Assembly (NCBI GenBank): GCA_934047225.1
Contig: OW203989.1
Span: 3,881,977-3,945,976 of the forward strand
From: Ypsolopha sequella
Taxonomy: Eukaryota; Arthropoda; Insecta; Lepidoptera; Ypsolophidae
Reading direction: 5' to 3'
DNA: 64,000 bases
A program made the position numbers and the translations under genes. A model generated the notes under the pieces. It was not told the DNA's origin. It was given only the letters and a program-made list of their open reading frames with translations, and did not search any database. This document shows, piece by piece, positions 12,304 to 22,954 of this stretch (within the stretch, counting starts at the first letter, position 1; each line of letters opens with the position of its first letter).

Positions 12304-12309
12304 ATTAAA
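12304..12309 (+). terminator. probable lipase poly(A) signal
   Basis: ATTAAA, the commonest variant hexamer, lies about 70 bp after the lipase stop. No AATAAA is seen closer. Confidence 0.4.
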
Positions 12310-12445
12310 ACTCCGTCTTTTATCAGTGGAGCAGTTCTTAGCTGCTGCCGTTGTTTCACTAAAGTAAATACATAAACTACGTATATGTTAGTAAAAACAT
12401 TATTACATATTAAAAAAGCTTTCCATTAAATTAATTTCCATCCAT

Positions 12446-13262
12446 CCATTCATCAGCCTGGTTCGTCCACTGCTGGATATAGACCTTTCCATGATTTCGC
12501 CACTCTTGGCGATCCTGCTGGAAGAAATGCCCACTCACACATACGTTGGTCAGGCGGGTTAGTGAGCGCGGCGCCGAAACTCTTGCACCAGTGACGCTGC
12601 TGCCGACACCAGCCTGTTTTATATAACGGCCAGAAATTGAGGATAGATATGTGGCAGGCAAATTATATAATTCGTCAGTTAACAAACGTCGTAGTTTCTA
12701 AACTCTCGTTGTTTTGCAATTTGCCGTCGGCAAATTGTATAACGCTTGTAAAATGTTTCTTCATTTTCTAAAAAGCCGAAATCGAAAGTCATTCACAAAA
12801 AAGTGAAAAATAGGTGCGACGACGAGCGGAGCTAGGAGGAGCGTGTAGGTTTACATGTAAGTACATATTGGGAGCCGAGCGAAGCGGAGCGGAGCGGAGC
12901 GGAGCGAGGCGACCCTCAATAGTTCTAACAGAATTACTATATGCCGAGGCAAATTATAAAATGCCGAATTCTACGATATGACGATGACATGCAAATTGCA
13001 AAACAACGAGCGTTTAGAAACTGACGACGCCGTTTGTAAACTGTCGAATTCTACTATTAGTTTGCGACAGGTATATATATACCGCCATCAATCGCCGACT
13101 GACAATTGGTCCCAGGCATGGTGGGCCACCTGGTTGTACCTGTTTTAAAAGCTGTCCTTTGTCCTCAATCGAATAACTTCAGTGGGGTTTGCGAGTAAGA
13201 TGGTGATACCACCTCCACCCACAGTCGGACCCGACATCAGCTCTACCACCTTCACTTCTCGC
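12446..13262 (+). repeat. interspersed repeat A, split by a MITE
   Basis: 12446-12650 has CATCCATTCATCAGCC, GTCCACTGCTGGATATAG and CACCAGTGACGC. 13073-13262 continues the same repeat (TACCGCCATC, GGTCCCAGGCATGGTGGGCC, CATCAGCTCTACCACC). Together they match uninterrupted copies at 38394-38733, 51096-51450 and 58073-58402. The 422 bp between is a separate insertion. On the - strand the repeat reads like a decayed RTE-type LINE C-terminus (QDRQEWRN), so it may derive from such an element. Confidence 0.8.
12651..13072. mobile_element. MITE with long TIRs and GAGCG-rich core, inserted in repeat A
   Basis: TIRs of about 75 bp: GTGGCAGGCAAATTATATAA at the left, and at the right the complement of CAAACTAATAGTAGAATTC. 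Both lead into CGTCGTCAGTTTCTAAACGC and GTTGTTTTGC. The core holds (GGAGC)n around 12875-12905 and TTACATGTAAGTACA. A reversed full copy is at 58958-59335 and a core-only fragment at 52094-52215. The host repeat reads GATAGATAT before and ATATATACC after, compatible with a short AT-rich target duplication. Confidence 0.85.
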
Positions 13263-13410
13263 CTTCACACTTCCTGAAGCTTCTCGCCTTCACACTTCCT
13301 GAAGGCGGTCGGTTTATATATCGGCATTCGTTGGAAATATTTGAAATGTTGGAATGTTTAAATTCCGTGCTATTCTATACCGCCCGCTTCGGGAATGTAA
13401 TTATCGATCA

Positions 13411-13642
13411 GCCCCTCTATTCTGTATCTTTAGTTGCCAGCTGGGCTGGGTGCCTATCATCAAAAACATAGCTAAAAACGGAACTTTCAAAATTGCCATT
13501 AGTGGGTATTAACCTATTTACGAACTGTGTCGTCACTTCAAGTGCGAACATATTTTTAGACAATCGGAATTCGATAGTATATCTATGTTTTTGATGATAG
13601 CACCCAGTACAGTTGGCAACCAAATATACATAATAGAGGGGC
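13411..13642. mobile_element. MITE family H, single copy
   Basis: Ends GCCCCTCTATTCTGTATC and AATAGAGGGGC are inverted. TCTTTAGTTGCCAGCTG pairs with CAGTTGGCAACCAAA, and CTATCATCAAAAACATAG with its complement near 13590. Two more copies form the composite at 17489-17919. Confidence 0.8.
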
Positions 13643-13748
13643 AGGTCCCGGGAGAAGACAGGCCAGTATTCATGATAATAAAAAACTAAATAAATTAAAT
13701 TGATATAATTTATACTGTAAGGTGTGACTCCTTGATGGAACTTCATTC

Positions 13749-13909
13749 TAACACTAATCAAAGTCTTCTTGTACGAGTTCCACTATTTTATTTCTTTAAT
13801 TATTGCGACTAGTTTCGTCTACGGGACGATGTCAAATAGACGAAACTAGTCGCAATAATTAAAGAAATAAAATAGTGGAACTCGTACAAGAAGACTTTGA
13901 TTAGTGTTA
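13749..13909. repeat. perfect palindrome, 72-bp arms and 17-bp loop
   Basis: Left arm 13749-13820 and right arm 13838-13909 are exact reverse complements over 72 bp. The loop is ACGGGACGATGTCAAAT. The match stops abruptly at both outer ends. No other copy was seen in the window. No TSD is evident. Confidence 0.95.
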
Positions 13910-15239
13910 AATTAAATTGAGTTTATATTCATTTGGTCTGTTATTATAAGTTACATTAGCTAAGTCGATAGGACTAAATTCTGAGATTCGGGACAGTGAT
14001 AGTAAACACAGTGAGCCGAAAACGCGCGTACCTAGCTCTTTAGATTTTTAAATGGTTTATTTGGTTTGCCTTTACATTAAAAAGCTGATAAAACTTCACC
14101 CTCCTAATTCTCATTATCGCTAAAATATAGATTGCAATCCAGATCTTGGCTAGGATCCATCCTACAGATAAAAAAACAACCACCATGGAACTATGAAACT
14201 AATAAACTTTATTAAATTAAGTAAAGTTTATTTCTCTAAAGCGCCTGGCTGTATCTGTATCTGCTACGAACCGCACAAATGCTAATCTTTATCTCCAGGC
14301 GCTACTTTTCCACTTTCGGCTTCCCGCCTTTGAAAGCAAAAGTCAGTGAATATAAAAGGACCGTCTATGAATACAGACTCAAGATTGCAATCATTCCTCG
14401 TCCGCGGGTTCATGGATAGAGGAATGAGATGAGATAGGACTTGGGACGCGAACATTGCCTCTCTGTATCTCTCAGCTACGTAATGAGATGCACTGGGAAC
14501 TACTCACCTACGTGAGTGAAATGTAGAAAATAATATTTTCACATCACTAGCTCGAAAAGCGCGCCTTTGTTGCTTAAAATCAGTGAGCAAAAGTCAATAA
14601 CCTCCCAGCGGGTATGGAATCTGTACCATTAGACTATGGACTCCATATGAACTTCTGCCGGAAACGGATATATTAAAACGCCCGCTTGATAAAGATTTTT
14701 GACGGATTTTGGGATTCAATTAACATTCCTAAAATTTGTTTAATGTGCAATATTTTATATGGTGTATTATTTAAAAAAAAGCCAGTGAATTCTTATAAGT
14801 TCGTACGAAAATATAGTGTATTTACCTCTTCTTGTGTTTTCTCGCTAGTGAAGTGAAAACTTGTATGTATCACACGAGAGCAAATTTATTTTGTTTCTTG
14901 TGCCTTTGAATACCTCACTACGCTCAGGATTCTAACTTAGCATTTATAGAATCCTTCGCTTGCTCGGGATTCAAACCCGGCACTCGCAACAAAATAATTG
15001 TTGCTCTCTTGTTGCCCAAATAACAATTTCTGAATTATGGTAGTTCATAATAAACATAAAAGGTTTGGTGGAATAATATTATAAAACTAGTAAGTTAGAT
15101 ATTTTGATAGATATTTGGCTATCATAAGCTTTTCATTTAATTTGATATTTGTAAACACAAGAAAAATCACAATTAAAGTATTTACGAGATATATTTCGGC
15201 CCACTTTGCCGCCGGCATCAGTCGAATGAGTGAATAATT
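13910..15239. other. gene-free stretch
   Basis: No gene was recognised. GCGCCTGGC (14240) and its complement CCAGGCGC (14294) form a weak inverted pair. ATATAAAAGG near 14350 resembles a TATA box but no frame follows it. Confidence 0.4.
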
Positions 15240-15398
15240 CGAGTAGTGAATGACATCCATCCATCCTTCAGCCCGTATTCGTCCACTGGCCTCCCCCATA
15301 TTACGCCACTCTTGGCGGTCCTCAGTCATCCTCATCCAGCCGCCACCCGCAACGTCCTTCAGATCGTTAGTCCAGCGGGCATGACAATTGAACCCCAA
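15240..15398 (-). pseudogene. RTE-type LINE, reverse transcriptase C-terminal remnant
   Basis: The - strand reads ARWTNDLKDVAGGGWMRM, then TEDRQEWRNMGEA. This matches the conserved C-terminus of RTE-clade LINE proteins in Lepidoptera (RW.DD, AG..W, DR..W...GEA). Only about 45 codons remain. The frame then runs into unrelated AT-rich sequence, so it is a dead fragment. Confidence 0.75.
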
Positions 15399-15479
15399 TT
15401 ATATTCTAAATAAACACGTCATTATTGGAACTTGAGTTGTATCATACTGTATGTGATTCGAGCCAGATAGCCAGTATTT

Positions 15480-15660
15480 TATTAACAGACATGATCTTGC
15501 TAAGTTTTTTGCCCTTCTTCTTAGCAAGACTAATCGAATGGGCGAAGTTAAGCGTATATTTATTATATGTATTGTATATATTTATATTATTATTTTATTC
15601 CTTATCCCTATATTTTTAATTTTATTCTAGTGTATTTTCTTATTAAATTTAAGTAAACCC
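15480..15660 (+). repeat. LINE 3'-UTR-like repeat, copy 1
   Basis: GATCTTGCTAAGTTTTTTGC, then CAGCAAGAC-like sequence and AATCGAATGGGCG are repeated at 18159-18240 in the same orientation. Both are followed by AT-rich sequence with TATATTTATT. Probably 3' ends of one non-LTR family. Confidence 0.5.
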
Positions 15661-15769
15661 AACCTTTATTATTTCCCTGTGTGTTTCCCCATATTATTAT
15701 TTATTACATAAAACTATTACCTATTACATTAAAACCGACCTGTAATAAGTGCATCTCATATACCTACAT

Positions 15770-16115
15770 TACATAATAGTAGTTTATGCTACAAGGGCGA
15801 AAAGGAATAAATCACGATGACGGAGTAATTTATTGCTCTTACGCCCGTGTATCATACTACGTTTTTCAATACATAGTGTGAGGAAATAAAACATTATGAT
15901 TGGCTCAAAAGGACTGTATGCAGAGCCGTTAAACAGTGGAAAAAAAAGTATAACATTTATGGTACACGGAAAGGTTGCAGGTTAGCCAACTTCTCGTAAA
16001 CAAATAATAAAAAAAAAGCCCTAGGACAAAATAACCGACATTCTGTTAGGTTTTGATGCATAAAAAGTGGGCCTTTACGAGCACTTGCATTGAAAATAAA
16101 TATTTCATTTCATTT
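15770..16115 (+). repeat. dispersed repeat family I, copy 1
   Basis: Shares TAGTTTATGCTACAAGGGCG, ATCATACTACGTTTTTCA, TTTTGATGCATAAAAAGTG and GAGCACTTGCATTGAAAAT with the reverse complement of 37235-37610. Non-coding. Confidence 0.65.
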
Positions 16116-16499
16116 CAGAAAATCACTTTGACTCTCCCACAAGATACCCAGTAGTTGAATTTGTTTATTCTATGGCATGGCACTAATCTACATGCACCTC
16201 TCGGATATTTTTTCTGTCGGCTCCCAAGACTACAATCTACATCTCAAATATCACAACCGATTTATGTCCCGCCACAAAGATATTCGAGATGAAGGAGCGT
16301 GACTCGTTTGTCACTGACTCATGTACAGTTCAACTCGAGGATGAAAATGTTGGTGCTTTTATTTAGCGGTACCTACTGCTATTATTGGTGCTCCTACTTA
16401 GTGCGCGGTACCTGCGGCAATACTTATTTTTCTAAAAGCGAGCAGGGTCGAAAGAGTATAAAAAAATCGTCATAATAAGTAATAAGATTTTATGAAACT

Positions 16500-16985
16500 T
16501 TTTTTTTCTTTTTAGTCCTGTAGACTATAATCAGATGGGGTCTGCGAGTTTCTTATTTAAGTATGCTGATCCACAAATCAGGCATCCCTTCTTCAATTAG
16601 TAATGATATGTGCCCTTTTCAGCCGTCTGATATCATCTGATGTCTCCACCAGTGCAGCAGCCAGCGGGTTAGAATGCCACATCAGTCTCTTTCTATAATC
16701 TATCCCACGATTCTCTAGTTCTTCGACTACTGTGGGAGCTTTAGTATTCGTGAATCTCACTGTTTCGAGAGTACCATGGTGCTTTTGATATAATTCGTAG
16801 AAATTTATTTTGCGCTCTTTGGATGACTTTGAGATTTGACTTGCTTGTTGTGCTACCCCAGATTTGACAACCATATGTCCAAACAGGTTTGATGATAGAG
16901 TTGTAGACTTACAGTTTGTTGTTGACTGTCAAGGGCGAGCCACGGCCTAGGAGCCAGTCAAGTCCTCTGTAGTCTTTTATGAAAC
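16500..16985 (-). pseudogene. Jockey-like LINE, reverse transcriptase C-terminal fragment
   Basis: On the - strand, reading down from 16980, one frame gives DWLLGRGSPLTVNNKL, then (after a stop) YNSIIKPVWTYGCQIWGST and RAQNKFLRIISKAPWYSRN. These are the signature segments after the RT domain of Jockey-clade elements (LYK..IKP.W.YG.Q.WG, Q....LR.I..APWY). Stop codons interrupt the frame, and the 5' part is missing. The nearby 93-codon frame at 16593-16874 is an out-of-register reading of the same piece. Confidence 0.8.
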
Positions 16986-17488
16986 TTAATAGAATTATTA
17001 GAATATACGAGTTTCGTGGTTTTTGTGTTGCGTTTAGTCTACATTTATTATGTTTTATATCAATAAATAAACTATCAGTTCACCCCAAACTCGCGATTCG
17101 ATCTTGACCGATTGGCCTCCTGCTCGAGCTTAAAATTTCTTTTTGTCTCATTTACTCGCCTATCAAATTTCATGACGTTCCGATCAACGATACTCGAGTT
17201 ATCGTCGGACAAACATACATACATACATACATACAAACGCTGAATTGTTCAAGTAGACTCTAAGAACTTCGTTCATTTCGCTCACTCGTTCAATAAATAA
17301 AAATTAACGTTCCGTAGTTAACCCCTTATTTCACATTTAATGGTTCCACGTCAAGTGGTGTTTTATGAAATTTAGTGCTTTTTGATTACGTTTTTCGACA
17401 GCTCGCAAATTTTATTCCAGGAGCAATGTGTGGTTGAGCAATCCCTGTCCAGAGGGCCTATTACGTATCTTTAGTTGCCGTTTGAACT

Positions 17489-17919
17489 GCCCCCCTATTC
17501 TGTATCTTTAGTTGCCAACTGCACGAGGTGCCTATCATCAAAAACATAGCTAAAAACTGAAATTTCAAAATTGCCTTTAGTGGGTATTGAACTATTAACA
17601 ATCTGTGTCGTCACTTCAAGTGCGAAAATATCCTTAGGACATCGGAATTCGATAGTATATCTATATTTTTGATGATAGACACCCAGTCCAGAAGGCAACT
17701 AGAGATACACAATAGGCCCGCTGGGTGCCTATCATCAAAAACATACATATACTATCGAATTCCGATTGTCTAAGGTATAGGTTTGCACTTGAAGTGACGA
17801 CACAGTTCGTAAATAGTTCAATAACCACTAATAGCAATTTTGAAAGTTCCGTTTTTAGCTATGTTTTTGATGATAGGCACCTAGTCCAGTTGGCAATTAA
17901 AGATACAGAATAGGGGGGC
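17489..17919. mobile_element. two family H MITEs joined head to head
   Basis: 17489-17716 starts GCCCCCCTATTCTGTATC and reads to GATACACAATAGG. It abuts 17717-17919, an inverted copy ending GATACAGAATAGGGGGGC. Both contain the ATCATCAAAAACATA arms. A partial end (TATCTTTAGTTGCC) sits just before at 17464. The composite is thus bounded by full-length inverted ends. Confidence 0.8.
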
Positions 17920-18158
17920 TGGACGCTAAAATCGATGAGTCTTTAGTAAAAGCCGAAACACGATTGACTAGATATGGCTCGATGATAAAACCACGAAGGT
18001 TCCTCAAAAGATATACTTAGATAGATAGATATATATTATTTATTTATCAAAAGACAATAACATGTTATTTTTACAATTTTTAAGCCAAACTGTTTATCGG
18101 TTATAGCTCTCTTAAAATATCAATTCTTTAAGGAAAAAGGTTTAAAGTTTAAAACTTG

Positions 18159-18370
18159 ATCTTGCTAAGTTTCTTGCCCTTCTTTTCAGCAAGACTAATC
18201 GAATGGGCGGAGTTAGGCATATATTTATTTAAAGCTTATTTATGTATCAACTTTGTTGTACCTACCTATATTTATTGCATTGTATAAACGTATACTTACG
18301 TATAATATTATTTTATTAAACTTTTTTTTTCATTTTATTTCTCCTTATTCTATTTTTCTACCTTTATTAC
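18159..18370 (+). repeat. LINE 3'-UTR-like repeat, copy 2
   Basis: Same block as 15480-15660: CTTGCTAAGTTTCTTGCC and GACTAATCGAATGGGCG, then AT-rich tail. Confidence 0.5.
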
Positions 18371-18678
18371 ATAATAGATGATTTTGATTTGAGATTGTTA
18401 CTTTCAGGTTTATAATATTAGTAAGAATACTTCGGCTAAGTGTCAGAGCTCCACATGGAAGAAGGAAGAGATGTGAGTCGTGAGATATGAATGTCAGTAA
18501 TCTGTGTCGCCCTGGATAAGTGGCCGTCGTTTGTTACCGCAGATTAGAAGGGAGATAATATGTACGGGGTTCCGCATGTAACATTGAGGGCAATGTTATG
18601 TGTCTGTCTGGTTGTGGTTCCTTCTGGGCGCTGCGAGCGTTACAAATAACGTTATTATCAGACATGGCACATACATAC

Positions 18679-19283
18679 ATACACATTAGGGTTGCCAGAC
18701 GTCCCGTATTTCCCGGGACGTCCCGTATTTCAGGCATAATTTTAAACGTCCCACCGGGGCGGACTCTGTCCCGTATTTCAACATTATTCGATTAATATTA
18801 GGCACCGCGTCGCGCATTACCGAATTATTTCAAATTATTAAAAAAAGATTGGAAATTGCAACGTTGTTTGATAACCAAAGTATAGGTGCAATTGAGAAGT
18901 GGAATAAAATAATGGAAGGGTTTTCCAGGAATGAAATCCCTAACATTTTTCTAATTATATCGTTTATCTTCAGTATCCCTTGTTCCAATTGCTTTGTAGA
19001 GAGGATTTTTTCGCAGATGGCATTGAAATGAACTGACGTGCGCAACAAAATATGTACCCCAGATTTGATAAAATATGAGAAATCAAACAAATACATATAT
19101 ATTAAAATTTAACGATCTTCTTTAAAAATATAACTAGCAATAAAAGCACATAAAAATAAGAACGTAAAATACATGTTTTTCATTTGTCCCGGGGAAAAAT
19201 TTCAAATCCCGTTTTTTTTTTTTGCCAAATTTAGCATCTGTCCCTTACAGGATCAAAACATATCTGGCAACCCTAATACACAT
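18679..19283 (+). mobile_element. hAT element with 8-bp TSD and transposase remnant
   Basis: The element is 18687-19275. It begins TAGGGTTGCCAGACGTCCCG and ends TCTGGCAACCCTA. Flanks 18679-18686 and 19276-19283 are both ATACACAT, a perfect 8-bp duplication. CCCGTATTT/CCCGGGACG repeats lie inside the left end and TGTCCCGGGG inside the right. At 589 bp it is internally deleted but keeps the end of a transposase gene (separate entry). Confidence 0.92.
18849..19100 (+). pseudogene. hAT transposase C-terminal (dimerisation) remnant
   Basis: The frame reads IPCSNCFVERIFSQMALK, which matches the hATC dimerisation motif (S....ER.FS.M). It is then interrupted by TGA at 19029-19031, exactly where the family has a conserved Trp, and continues in frame with TDVRNK. 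A single nonsense change in the conserved block, and loss of everything upstream (DDE core, BED zinc finger), make it non-functional. Confidence 0.8.
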
Positions 19284-19284
19284 A

Positions 19285-19620
19285 CACACGCCTGTTTCGC
19301 AGAGGGGTAGATATTTTCATTTGCCACTCTACTCTGACAACTACAGATATTCATTTGCTACGATCCAGACACACCTCTTTCGCTTCTTTCACATCAATCA
19401 ATCTAGTCATACAAGCTCTTCTATTCCGGGTACTTTTGACATTGCCCTTCTTCAGTATGTCGCCAATTTGGTCAGCATACGTCCTTCTGGGGCGGCTTAG
19501 CCGTACCTTCCACTTGGGCACAGTAAATTTCTTTCGTCACTCTACTTTCATTCATCCTCTCTACATGTCCAAACCAAAGACATGGCATTACAGTGCCTCC
19601 CGGTCTACTGTTGGATATGC
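19285..19620 (-). pseudogene. RTE-like LINE C-terminal fragment, copy 1
   Basis: The - strand reads WFGHVERMNESRVTKEIY and, after a frameshift, the STRNRRACM-type block (TACCCGGAATAGAAGAGC), then GTGTGTCTGGATCGTAGCAA. These are the C-terminal blocks of a lepidopteran LINE (GHVERM, STRNRRAC, DRSKW). Other fragments: 42525-43085, 54395-54620 and 56600-56865. Confidence 0.7.
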
Positions 19621-19843
19621 AATGGTTACTGTAATCCCATAAAACATGGGTCTTCAGGGGCTAGTGTAAGTCCTTGGGTTAATTCGTTAATCGAGTCTGG
19701 TCAAGCCACGCTGGGATCGGTGCAATTCATTCATTACAAATAATGTGTAAATACATAAATTACTTACATATTTATAACTGTAAAATCATGTTGAGTACAC
19801 AACACATTGGATTATATATTTATATATTTTTTTCATTGTTTTA

Positions 19844-20070
19844 ATTCATACTTGAGCCTTGGTAAGTGATCAGCATCATGAACCAATAACGATTTTTGTA
19901 AAATTCATAAAAACTTCCCATAGTGTTTCACTCAGGACTGGGAGTGAATTACTATGGGAAGTCGAAATTTAATTATACAAATTTCACAGAAATTATTATC
20001 TATTCATAATGCTGATCACTTACCAAGGCTCCAGTATGAATTTGGACGATGTTCGCAAATTCACCTTGTA
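19844..20070. mobile_element. MITE family D, copy with one end truncated
   Basis: GCCTTGGTAAGTGATCAGCA at the left and TGCTGATCACTTACCAAGGC at the right are exact complements, around a centre with ACTCAGGACTGGGAGTG. The right end runs to TTCACCTTGTA, as in the complete copy at 41759-42024. The corresponding outer left end is absent. Confidence 0.8.
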
Positions 20071-20960
20071 TATATACAGACTTTTATAAATATTATAGTG
20101 GTGGAAATTAAGTAAAAAAGAAAACTTTTGATATATAATATTTCGACCCACTTGGGATCGGTCGACAGTCGAATATATATTATAAACAAAATAGAGAACT
20201 TAACCTATTTAATTTACCTTTTTGCTCTCATATATATTTATAATAAAACAGTAAAAAAAAGCTTTTAGTAAGTAAAAATACTTATTATCATATTTATATA
20301 TTGGATTATATATTCTGGCACTAAAATCGTTAAACTTGATGTCATAATTTTTTCAATTCTATTTTGTGTGGCATACAAAATGAAAACTGCAATTTGTAAA
20401 AAAAAAACAGTCATCTCACGCGCCGAGATCTACGACCATAAAAAATATTGTCTTCGCGTGAAATTATTTAAAATATTTTAACAATTTCACGAAAAATTTG
20501 AAAAAGAACACTCGTCATGATATTGTCATGATACAGTGTTGCTACCTGAACATAGAATTAGCACAGGAATTAGTGTATGTGTATGCCTGAGACCAATCGG
20601 AAGCGAGAATGAGTAAAGAGGGCGTAGCTGACGTTATCGCTTGTGATTGGTTCTCTAGCGGTGTTATATGTACTTAATTTGGAAAATCAAAGCGCAGAAT
20701 TGCGGTGCTATAATGTAATACTATGACATCAGTCAAACAATGTAGGTACTTAAAAAACCGCTATTGGTGTATTATTTATTACCTTATTGTATGGGAGTTG
20801 ATTACATTTAACAGCTGGTGCCATCTACATTAAAGTTTTGAAAGCATAATATAATTTTTTTACTGGTTCTAGAAACACTGCAAAATAAAAAAAAACCTAG
20901 GTCTTATTTTTCCTGATATCGCATTTCTTTGGGCAAACCAGTGCACTGCGATGTCTCATT
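20071..20960. other. gene-free AT-rich stretch
   Basis: No gene seen. TTTCGACCCACTTGGGATCG at about 20142 is a short dispersed repeat motif with an inverted partner (GTCGAATATATATTATA) beside it. Confidence 0.35.
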
Positions 20961-21194
20961 CTAAACAAAGACAAGGCTTTTAGAAAGCTCCTTGTTTTTT
21001 ATCATTTTTCTTGGGGATCCTTTGTCACCGTGTCTCCTGCGTAACGTGGTACTTAGACTCGGCGTGTCACGGGTAGTCGCGATGGATTGCCTCTCGGGGC
21101 TAGGTTGCGATCTCGCTGAGTGAATTGTCGTGCTCCTATTACACCGTTGCTTTGCGCTGCTTGGTGCCGTGCTTTGATTTGTTATATCTGTCAT
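20961..21194 (-). CDS. unassigned 77-codon frame (possible exon or repeat ORF start)
   Basis: It starts with TCAAAATGAC, a good insect start context, and reads MTDITNQSTAPSSAKQRC. It is rich in Ser, Thr, Arg and Pro and has no recognised domain. Base composition is higher in GC than its surroundings. It could be a first exon or the start of an element ORF1. No convincing splice donor or partner was found. Confidence 0.2.
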   Translation of the reverse strand: MTDITNQSTAPSSAKQRCNRSTTIHSARSQPSPERQSIATTRDTPSLSTTLRRRHGDKGSPRKMIKNKELSKSLVFV

Positions 21195-21317
21195 TTTGAC
21201 AGCTCAATAGAATGAAAGAAATACTCCTGGAAATACACGTGGATACAACAAATGGTCTTATAATGACATTTATAAAACTAACTTCGAAAGAAAAGAAGCG
21301 TACTGCACCTACTTACA

Positions 21318-21473
21318 GTACTCCCAAAGTAATAATGCGCATACAAATCTTCGCCACTGTTCGGCAAAGTTCGTATTTCCTTACACTTTCTATTACAATC
21401 AACAAGGTCAAGTGGTACGTCCGGTCGCTCGGCTTTAGTTTTGTATGCGCATTATTACTTTAGGAGCACTGTA
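21318..21473. mobile_element. foldback MITE
   Basis: TACAGTACTCCCAAAGTAAT at the left and the near complement ATTACTTTAGGAGCACTGTA at the right extend inward through AATGCGCATACAAA on both sides. The spacer is about 90 bp. No clear TSD. Confidence 0.7.
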
Positions 21474-22954
21474 CGTAACGTTAACAATTTCAAGGGGATA
21501 AAAATAAATCTGTCACGATTCTACAAGAAATAGAAAAAAGCAGAGGGTTGTGTCAAATATAAAGTACAGTGCTACAGGGATCTTATGGCGTGTGTATTGG
21601 TTGTGTCCAAAATCGGAACTAACGTCGCTACCATACTCCTTGTTTCACAGCTGCGCCCCCCTGTCACTGTCATCCACGTGCCATCAGATCCTTGTAACAC
21701 TGTAGATACTTCACAGAAGCCCTTTATTCAATCAAATACATGTCTTCAGTCGCGTCTATGCTTAATCAAACAAGGAGAAAGGAAATAATGGCGACCATAG
21801 ATGACAAAACATAGACTTAGGATTCCTAATAATTATAATATGGGGTTGGAAAAAATGCGCGAAGATGTGAAGGCGTCGTTTTTTTGTTTTATTGAAAAAG
21901 AAATATATTTTGGGTGTTTTGAATAACAATAGTGATAGAATATTGTGAATTAAAATCGCCGTAACGAGTGTAGTGTGTTGTTCAATGAAAGAAAAGTGCA
22001 GGCCGGTGCCTTTTCATTTGTTTTTTCTGACCCAACATTTTGTTCGTGTTATGTTATGGACTTTAGCACGAACTGACAAGACAGCGACTACGACAGGACC
22101 GTTCCTTCAGGTGATCCTCAAGAGAGGATATACAAACACAGAGAAGAAAATAGACTAAAATAAGACCTGACGGTATGGGCTTAAGCCCATACCCATTAAC
22201 CCTTTACCATAAAGGAAAAAAAATGTCAAAAAAATAATAATTATAATATGTCAATGATTGATTACTGAGTGAATATAATGCTTCTTAGATTAATAATTTT
22301 AATATATATATATTTCTTTAATATAAATAATATATATATTTGGTATTCATAACTGTTACCTAAGAATATAAATATTTATTTATTTTGTTGTACTCATAGA
22401 TTCTATGTTTGTAGTTTCACGCTTGAAAATTTAAGTTTAGGGAGGGAGGGGGGAATCTACTGTAAGCTTCCTATGAGTCTTTTCGCTTAAAACAAGATAT
22501 TGTCGGAACTAATGTGCGGAGACACGTTTAAAGAAGCCAGATAAAACGGCTTTGAATTGATGACTGAGTGATGCTCATGACAGTGCAATCGCTAATGGGG
22601 TAATTTTATCATTTTTATTATTCCGATCAAATAAACATAAACTTATCTTGAAAAATAACTAATAACAAATAATGAATGAGTAAAAAAACGTAATAATCTG
22701 TGATAAGAAATTGAATTATTCGCAGATCAAGTCAATAAGCTCTCCCTAAATTCATTTCACAAAAGAACTCCCTTGTCAAGGAACTTTTATTGTCAAGTAC
22801 TAAAGTAGGGCCACTGAGTGATGGCACTTATGACAGCTGCATTTAGTGATGAGGTACATTTAAAATTTCGGCTAAAAATAAAAATCAAGTGTGAGTTTAC
22901 TCAACATTAGACACGTCATTCAACATAATGATACAAAAGGAAAATGTGCCAAAA
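21474..22954. other. gene-free stretch
   Basis: Nothing codes convincingly. Contains the 18-bp palindrome TATGGGCTTAAGCCCATA near 22175 and AT-dinucleotide runs around 22303-22340. TGACTGAGTGATG at about 22560 and CACTGAGTGATGG at about 22812 are similar. Confidence 0.4.

Noticed and set aside
14351..14361. ATATAAAAGG promoter
   Set aside because: No coding frame or transcript-like structure follows within several hundred bases.
16593..16874. 93-codon - strand gene
   Set aside because: It is an out-of-register reading over a Jockey-type LINE fragment whose conserved blocks lie in another frame.
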